Positions 55,945-64,000 of a stretch of DNA of 64,000 bases are shown here, piece by piece. The notes beneath the pieces were generated by a model, which saw nothing but the letters and a program-made list of their open reading frames with translations, did not search any database and was not told the origin of the DNA. The position numbers and the translations under genes were made by a program. Source of the DNA: Gymnothorax reevesii (taxonomy: Eukaryota; Chordata; Actinopteri; Anguilliformes; Muraenidae); assembly GCA_029721435.1 (NCBI GenBank), contig CM056574.1, forward strand, positions 1,932,501 through 1,996,500, in the 5' to 3' direction. Every line of letters begins with the position of its first letter. Within the stretch, counting starts at the first letter, position 1.

Positions 55945-56490
55945 ACAGCAGCACAGATCCTGACCCCGGGGCCCAAACACCAGCACACATCCCGACCCCG
56001 GGGCCCAAACACCAGCACACATCCCGACCCCGGTGCCCAAACACCAGCACACATCCCGACCCCGGGGCCCAAACACCAGCACACATCCCAACCCCGGGGC
56101 CCAAACACCAGCACACATCCCAATCCCGGGGCCCAAACACCAGCACACATCCCGATCCCGGGGCCCAAACAGCAGCACAGATCCCAACCCCGGGGCCCAA
56201 ACAGCAGCACAGATCCCAACCCCGGGGCCCAAACATCAGCACAGATCCCGACCCCGGGGCCCAAACACCAGCACACATCCCGACCCCGGGGCCCAAACAC
56301 CAACACACATCCCGACCCCGGGGCCCAAACACCAGCACACATCCCGATCCCGGGGCCCAAACACCAGCACACATCCCGACCCCGGGGCCCAAACACCAGC
56401 ACACATCCCAACCCCGGGGCCCAAACACCAGCACACATCCCGATCCCGGGACCCAAACATCAGCACAGATCCCGACCCCGGGGCCCAACC
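55945..56490 (+). repeat. 32-bp GC-rich minisatellite, about 17 copies
   Basis: The unit is CCCGACCCCGGGGCCCAAAC plus ACCAGCACACAT, 32 bases. GACCCCGGGG recurs at 55962, 55994 and 56026. Variants have CAGCAG or CATCAG and A/G in the CCCAA/CCCGA part. Each unit has a self-complementary CCCCGGGG core and CpG sites. Frames on both strands repeat every 96 bases and stay open, which explains the 200-236 codon frames. Confidence 0.95.
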
Positions 56491-57084
56491 TCCACACAAA
56501 CACAAGAACCTCAGCACCATGGTCCCCATCATTTCATTACACTTAATACCCAAAACCAGCTCACATTCAAATAACTCACTCAAAAACCCCTCTGAGAATA
56601 CAAAGGACATTTTCAATTCATTAATGATGTTCTTATTAATTTTTCAGGGCAGTGTGTAGTTGAAAAGGACTCGGCCCCCTGGCCGTTCTGGTGCTCGGTG
56701 TGTGACTGTACCTATCAGCAGGGGAGAGGAACCAAAGGTTTTTGAATATCAGTCTTAATGCGCAACACCAGTGTCAGTGTAACAGAACATCTGTCACACC
56801 ATTCTGTGACACCATTCTTTTAAGGCGCAACATATGACATTCAGCACCACTAGATGTCGCACATGCACACCCCCTCCTCAAACAGTCACATGACCCCACT
56901 GCTGCCCCAGCAACCCAAACAAGGAATGCTCAGAATGTAACATCTCTGCACACAAAGTTATTACTCAGAGCAAATAATAGTTGCCAAAATGTTCAAAATC
57001 TCATATAAAACCTTTAAAGGGTTTGTAAGGCCTCCCTTGAGCAGGATAGCAGTAAATACGAGCAGGTGAGCAGTAAATGCGAGG
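56491..57084. other. Non-coding stretch, no gene recognised
   Basis: About 600 bases of apparently single-copy sequence with no supported reading frame or repeat. Confidence 0.4.
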
Positions 57085-57190
57085 ACAGAGCAGGATAGCG
57101 CTGTGGCGCTAACAGGGCACCTCGTTCGTATCTCAGTGACTGCGGGTTTGATTCCACAGGGGCGCCACCACTGTGCCCTTGAGCGATAAA
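57085..57190 (+). mobile_element. tRNA-derived SINE-like fragment
   Basis: A polymerase III B-box-like GCGGGTTTGATTCC at 57142-57155 follows an A-box-like TGTGGCGCTAACAGGGC about 40 bases upstream. The following CCACTGTGCCCTTGAGC is typical of fish tRNA-derived SINEs. Boundaries are approximate and no tail was found. Confidence 0.5.
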
Positions 57191-57378
57191 CATTCCATGT
57201 GGGAAAATATATAAATACATGAGGCGAGCGATTCCGCATAACAGTGCCAGCTTAAATACCACAGCATTATGCAATTAGAGACTTTCATCTTATAACTGCT
57301 GCATAATGACACTGTGAAGCAAGCCAACTGCTCTCATTTAATCAGCCAACACTGCATAAGAACGTGTGATTACTGCTA

Positions 57379-57414
<36 letters not shown>

Positions 57415-58049
57415 CTGTGCCAGCACACCACACCTAACAGTAGGGATATTCAGCTAATTCTTCATCAGCAGTGATGCTCATCATTGTTAATTATCGTTGG
57501 TCAGGAACACATCAGTCGTGCTGCCGTTAAACATATCGCTGTGGCCCCACAGAATCACCCCATATTCCGCACTGCAGGACCCCGCCTGGATCGTGAAACT
57601 TCGCGCAGTGACACCAGAATAATGCTCCAGGGTCTCAGGTGGAGTCGTGTGTGAGGATGAACTCCGATGAACGGGTCTCGTTTGTCCTGAACACCTGAGT
57701 GCAGCGCAGTGACCGTTCACACAGAACAGCTTTGCTCACCCCATACGCCAGTTTTTCACTCAAACAAAAATCTTCATATGAACCCCTTATGGATCTGTCA
57801 GGGATTTATACGTCTGGCAAGAAATGAGGACAGCACACATCGCATTTTCTTGTCGAAAGAAGAACGTATTACGCCGACATTTGGCAGGATCTGGAGGGGT
57901 CCCCACATGCGAGGAACTGCCAGCTGTCCAAATAGGGACCCCTCCACCCAAACACAGAAGCTCAGTGCATGAATATGAATTTTTATTCCTCAAAGGAGCT
58001 TCCTGACGTGTGGAGACCAAACACACATCAGTGCTCGACCATACAACAC
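57191..58049. other. Non-coding stretch with a (CA)n tract and one weak exon-like frame
   Basis: Contains a (CA)n run at 57380-57410 and a 77-codon minus-strand frame (57720-57487) with a protein-like composition but no clear donor. No other feature seen. Confidence 0.4.
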
Positions 58050-61000
58050 GCAAACGAGATGCTCAGACGTCAGTGAAAAGCCTGCATACAACACACAAAA
58101 ACCAGTGATGCTCAGACCTCAATGAAGAGGCTGCATACAACACACAAACCAGTGATGCTCAGACCTCAAAGAAGAGGCTGCATACAACACACAAACCAGT
58201 GATTCTCAGACCTCAATGAAGAGCCAGCATACAACACGCAAACCAGTGATCGTCAGATCTGAATGAAGAGCCTGCATACAACATGCCAACCAGTGATGCT
58301 CAGACCTCAATGAAGAGCCTGCATACAACACGCAAACCAGTGATCGTCAGACCTCAATGAAGAGCCTGCATACAACACACAAACCAGTGATTCTCAGACC
58401 TCAATGAAGAGCCTGCATACAACACACAAACCAGATGCTCAGACCTCAATGAAGAGCCTGCATACAACACGCAAACCAGTGATCGTCAGACCTCAATGAA
58501 GAGCCTGCATACAACACACAAACCAGTGATTCTCAGACCTCAATGAAGAGCCTGCATACAACACACTAACCAGAAGCTCAGACCTCAATGAAGAGCCTGC
58601 ATACAACACACAAAACAGAGATGCTCAGACCTCAATGAAGAGCCTGCATACAACACGCAAACCAGTGATCGTCAGACCTCAATGAAGAGCCTGCATACAA
58701 CACACAAACCAGTAATGCTCAGACACTCAATGAAGAGCCTGCATACAACACACAAAACAGAGATGCTCAGACCTCAATGAAGAGCCTGCATACAACACGC
58801 AAACCAGTGATGCTCAGACCTCAGGGAAGAGCCTGCGTACAACACGCAAACCAGTGATCGTCAGACCTCAATGAAGCGCCTGCATACAACACTCACAAAC
58901 CAGTGATGCTCAGACACTCAATGAAGAGCCTGTATGCAACACGCAAACCAGTGATGCTCAGACGTCAGTGAAGAGCCTGCATACAACACAAGCAAACCAG
59001 TGATGCTCAGACACTCAATGAAGAGCTTGCATACAACACACACAAACCAGTGATGCTCAGACCTCAATGAAGCGCCTGCATACAACACACACAAACCAAT
59101 GATGCTAAGACACTCAATGAAAAGCCTGTATGCAACACACAAACCAGTGATGCTCAGACCTCAGTGAAGAGCCTGCATACAACACAAGCAAACCAGTGAT
59201 GCTCAGACACTCAATGAAGAGCTTGCATACAACACACACAAACCAGTGATAGCCAGACCTCAATGAAGAGCCTGCAAACAACATGCAAACCAGATGCTAA
59301 GACCTCAATGAAGGGCCTGCATGCAACACGCAAACAAGTGATCGTCAGACCTCAATGAAAAGCCTTCATGCAACATGCAAACCAGTGATTCTCAGACCTC
59401 AATGAAGAGCCTGGAAACAACATGCCAACCAGTGATCGTCAGACCTCAATAAAGAGCCTGCATAAAACACACAAATCAATTATAGTCAGACCTCAATGAA
59501 GAGCCTGCATACAACACACAAATCAGTCATAGTCAGACCTCAATGAAGAGCCTGCACACAACATACCAACCAGTGATCGTCAGACCTCAATGAAGAGCCT
59601 GCATACAACACACAAATCAGTGATGCTCAGACCTCAATGACGAGCCTGCATACAACACACAAATCAGTGATGCTCAGACCTCAATGACGAGCCTGCATAC
59701 AACACTCAAAACAGTGATCGTCAGATCTGAATGAAGAGCCTGCATACAACATGCAAACCAGTGATCCTCAGATCTGAATGAAGAGCTTGCATACAACACA
59801 CAAACCAGTGATCTTCAGATCTGAATGAATAGCCTGCATACAACACGCAAACCAGTGATGCTCAGACCTCAATGAAGAACCTGCATACAACACGCAAACC
59901 AGTGATCGTCAGATCTGAATGAAGAGCCTGCATACAACGCACAAATCAGTGATTCTCAGACCTCAATCAAGAGCCTGCATACAACACACAAACCAGTGAT
60001 GCTCAGACCTCAATGAAGAGCCTGCATACAACACACAAACCAGTGATCGTCAGACCTGAATGAGGAGCCTGCATACAACACGCAAACCAGTGATCGTCAG
60101 ACCTCAATGAAGAGCCTGCATACAACACACAAATCAGTGATGGTCAGACCTCAATGAAGAACCTGCATACAACACGCAAATCAGTGATTGTCAGATCTGA
60201 ATGAAGAGCCTGCATACAACACACAAATCAGTGATGCTCAGACCTCAATGAAGAACCTGCATACAACACGCAAACCAGTGATCGTCAGATCTGAATTAAG
60301 AGCCTGCATACAACACGCAAACCAGTGATTGTCAGATCTGAATGAAGAGCCTGCATTCAACGCACAAATCAGTGATTCTCAGACCTCAATCAAGAGCCTG
60401 CATACAACATGCAAACCAGTGATGCTCAGACCTCAATGACGAGCCTGCATAGAACACACAAACCAGTGATGCTCAGACCTCAATAAAGAGCCTGCATACA
60501 ACACACAAACCAGTGATTGTCAGATCTGAATGAAGAGCCTGCATACAACACACAAATCAGTGATGGTCAGACCTCAATGAAGAACCTGCATACAACGAGC
60601 AAATCAGTGAGTGTCAGATCTGAATGAAGAGCCTGCATACAACACACAAATCAGTGATTCCCAGACCTCAATGAACAGCCTGCATACAACACGCAAACCA
60701 GTGATGCTCAGACCTCAATGAGGAGCCTGCATACAACACGCAAACCAGTGATGCTCAGACCTCAATGAAGAGCCTGCATACAACACACAAACAGGTGATG
60801 CTCAGACCTCAATGAAGAGCCTGCATACAACACGCAAATCAGCGATGCTCAGACCTCAATGAAGAGCCTGCATACAACACGCAAATCAGTGATGCTCAGA
60901 CCTCAATGACGAGCCTGCATACAACACACAAACCAGTGATCGTCAGGCCTCAATGAAGAGCCTGCATACAACACACAAACCAGTGATGCTCAGACCTCAA

Positions 61001-64000
61001 TGAAGAGCCTGCATACAACATGCAAATCAGTGATGCTCAGATCTCAATGAAGAGCCTGCATGCAACAAAGAAACCAGTGATTCTCAGACCTCAATGCAGA
61101 GCCTGCGTACAACACGCAAACCAGTGATGCTCAGACCTCAATGAAAAGCCTGCATATAACACACAAAGCAGTGATGCTCAGACCTCAATGAAGAGCCTGC
61201 ATACAACACACAAACCAGTGATGCTCAGGCCTCAATGAAGAGCCTGCATACAACACACAAACCAGTGATTCTCAGACCTCAATGAAGAGCCTGCATACAA
61301 CACACAAACCAGTGATCGTCAGACCTGAATGAAGAGCCTGCATACAACTTGCATACCAGTGATGCTCAGACCTCAATGAAGAGCCTGCATATAACACACA
61401 AACCAGTGACGCTCAGACCTCAATGAAGAGCCTGCATACAACACACAAACCAGTGATGCTCAGACCTCAATGAAGAGCCTGCATACAACACACAAACCAG
61501 TGATGCTCAGACCTCAATGAAGAGCCTGCATACAACACGCAAACCAGTGATGCTCAGACCTCAATGAAAAGCCTGCATACAACACACAAACCAGTGATGC
61601 TCAGACCTCAATGAAGAGCCTGCATACAACACGCAAACCAGTGATGCTCAGACCTCAATGAAGAGCCTGCATACAACACGCAAACCAGTGATGCTCAGAC
61701 CTCAATGAAGAGCCTGCATATAACACGCAAACAAGTGATCGTCAGACCTCAATGAAAAGCCTTCATGCAACATGCAAACCAGTGATTCTCAGACCTCAAT
61801 GAAGAGCCTCCATACAACATGCAAATCAGTGATGCTCAGATCTCATTGAAGAGCCTGCATGCAACAAACAAACCAGTGATTCTCAGACCTCAATGCAGAG
61901 CCTGCGTACAACACGCAAACCAGTGATGCTCAGACCTCAATGAAAAGCCTGCATATAACACACAAAGCAGTGATGCTCAGACCTCAATGAAGAGCCTGCA
62001 TACAACACACAAACCAGTGATGCTCAGGCCTCAATGAAGAGCCTGCATACAACACACAAACCAGTGATCGTCAGACCTGAATGAAGAGCCTGCATACAAC
62101 TTGCCAACCAGTGATGCTCAGACCTCAATGAAGAGCCTGCATATAACACACAAACCAGTGACGCTCAGACCTCAATGAAGAGCCTGCATACAACACACAA
62201 ACCAGTGATGCTCAGACCTCAATGAAGAGCCTGCATACAACACACAAACCAGTGATGCTCAGACCTCAATGAAGAGCCTGCATACAACACGCAAACCAGT
62301 GATGCTCAGACCTCAATGAAAAGCCTGCATACAACACACAAACCAGTGATGCTCAGACCTCAATGAAGAGCCTGCATACAACACGCAAACCAGTGATGCT
62401 CAGACCTCAATGAAGAGCCTGCATACAACACGCAAACCAGTGATGCTCAGACCTCAATGAAGAGCCTGCATATAACACGCAAACAAGTGATCGTCAAACC
62501 TCAATGAAAAGCCTTCATGCAACATGCAAACCAGTGATTCTCAGACCTCAATGAAGAGCCTGGAAACAACATGCCAACCAGTGATCGTCAGACCTCAATA
62601 AAGAGCCTGCATAAAACACACAAATCAATTATAGTCAGACCTCAATGAAGAGCCTGCATACAACACACAAATCAGTCATAGTCAGACCTCAATGAAGAGC
62701 CTGCACACAACATACCAAGCAGTGATCGTCAGACCTCAATGAAGAGCCTGCATACAACACACAAACCAGTGATGCTCAGACCTCAATGACGAGCCTGCAT
62801 ACAACACACAAATCAGTGATGCTCAGACCTCAATGACGAGCCTGCATCCAACACTCAAACCAGTGATCGTCAGATCTGAATGAAGAGCCTGCATACAACA
62901 TGCAAACCAGTGATCCTCAGATCTGAATATAGAGCTTGCATACAACACACAAACCAGTGATCTTCAGATCTGAATGAATAGCCTGCATACAACACACAAA
63001 CCAGTGATGCTCAGACCTCAATGAAGAGCCTGCATACAACACACAAACCAGTGATGCTCAGACCTCAATGAAGAGCCTGCATACAACACACAAACCAGTG
63101 ATGCTCAGACCTCAATGAAGAGCCTGCAGACAACACACAAACCAGTGATGCTCAGACCTCAATGAAGAGCCTGCATGCAACAAACAAACCAGTGATTCTC
63201 AGACCTCAATGAAGAGCCTGCATACAACACGCAAACCAGTGATTCTCAGACCTCAATGAAGAGCCTGCATACAACACACACAAACCAGTGATGATCAGAC
63301 CTCAATGAAGAGCCTGCATACAACACGCAAACCAGTGATGCTCAGACCTCAATGAAGAACCTGCATACAACACGCAAACCAGTGATCGTCAGATCTGAAT
63401 GAAGAGCCTGCATACAACGCACAAATCAGTGATTCTCAGACCTCAATCAAGAGCCTGCATACAGCACACAAACCAGTGATGCTCAGACCTCAATGAAGAG
63501 CCTGCATACAACACACAAACCAGTGATCGTCAGACCTGAATGAGGAGCCTGCATACAACACGCAAACCAGTGATCGTCAGACCTCAATGAAGAGCCTGCA
63601 TACAACACACAAATCAGTGATGGTCAGACCTCAATGAAGAACCTGCATACAACACGCAAATCAGTGATTGTCAGATCTGAATGAAGTGCCTGCATACAAC
63701 ACACAAATCAGTGATCGTCAGATCTGAATTAAGAGCCTGCATACAACACGCAAACCAGTGATTCTCAGACCTCAATGAAGAGCCTGCATACAACACACAC
63801 AAACCAGTGATGATCAGACCTCAATGAAAAGCCTGCATACAACACGCAAACCAGTGATGCTCAGACCTCAATGAAGAACCTGCATACAACACGCAAACCA
63901 GTGATCGTCAGATCTGAATGAAGAGCCTGCATACAACGCACAAATCAGTGATTCTCAGACCTCAATCAAGAGCCTGCATACAACACACAAACCAGTGATG
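58050..64000 (+). repeat. 47-bp satellite array, about 126 copies, runs past the window end
   Basis: The unit includes CCTCAATGAAGAGCCTGCAT and then ACAACACACAAACCAGTGAT, 47 bases in all. Frequent variants are GCTCAGACC or CGTCAGATCTG, CACGCAAACC or CACACAAATC, and 45- and 49-base units. Blocks of variants recur at distances that are multiples of 47 (for example 3149 = 67 units and 752 = 16 units), so the array grew by duplication of multi-unit blocks. It has no coding potential. Confidence 0.97.

Noticed and set aside
55817..56659. Open frames of 112-236 codons on both strands
   Set aside because: The 32-bp array remains open in several frames; no independent coding support.
21605..64000. 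CRISPR-like direct repeats
   Set aside because: Units are contiguous, with no unique spacers, and the organism is eukaryotic.

Overview
The window is eukaryotic and almost certainly from a ray-finned fish. It carries a typical fish repeat mixture: an RTE/Rex3-Expander-type LINE with a GATG tail, L1-, CR1-, L2- and Tx1-type LINEs, Ty3/gypsy elements, a Tc1-like transposon and a tRNA-derived SINE piece. It also holds many long minisatellites and a few small spliced exons. There is no bacterial gene organisation. Most long open frames are transposon proteins or artefacts of tandem repeats.

Layout. 1-2450: decayed gypsy element (minus strand) with the start of its LTR. 2450-6028: no recognisable gene. 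6029-9342: nearly full-length but broken RTE LINE (minus). 9541-9880: ~41-bp minisatellite. 10495-11665: 14-bp minisatellite. 12150-13949 and 19551-19810: one pyrimidine-rich array split by an intact two-ORF Tx1-clade LINE (13950-19550). 21254-21584: two exons of a host gene (minus). 21605-23445: 33-bp minisatellite. 23650-45540: a nest of transposons. An L1-like LINE holds a CR1-like LINE, which holds a gypsy element of integrase-first (Gmr1-like) order. That gypsy element in turn holds a younger element of the same type, a probable solo LTR and an L2 fragment. 45753-45803: a third host exon. 46186-49425: 36-bp minisatellite. 51000-52760: 58-bp minisatellite. 53485-54796: Tc1-like remnant. 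55945-56490: 32-bp GC-rich minisatellite. 57085-57190: SINE-like piece. 58050-64000: a 47-bp satellite with higher-order structure that runs off the window end.

The host gene is read on the minus strand. Its exons at 45753-45803, 21474-21584 and 21254-21339 join in a consistent reading phase across introns of about 24.2 kb and 134 bp. The large intron contains the transposon nest and the 33-bp array. I do not recognise the protein.

The best leads are the intact LINE that appears to have chosen a (TC)n tract as its target, the datable nest of transposons with two integrase-before-reverse-transcriptase elements, the three phase-compatible host exons, and the higher-order 47-bp satellite. All assignments come from reading the sequence and recalling family motifs. 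No search was run.
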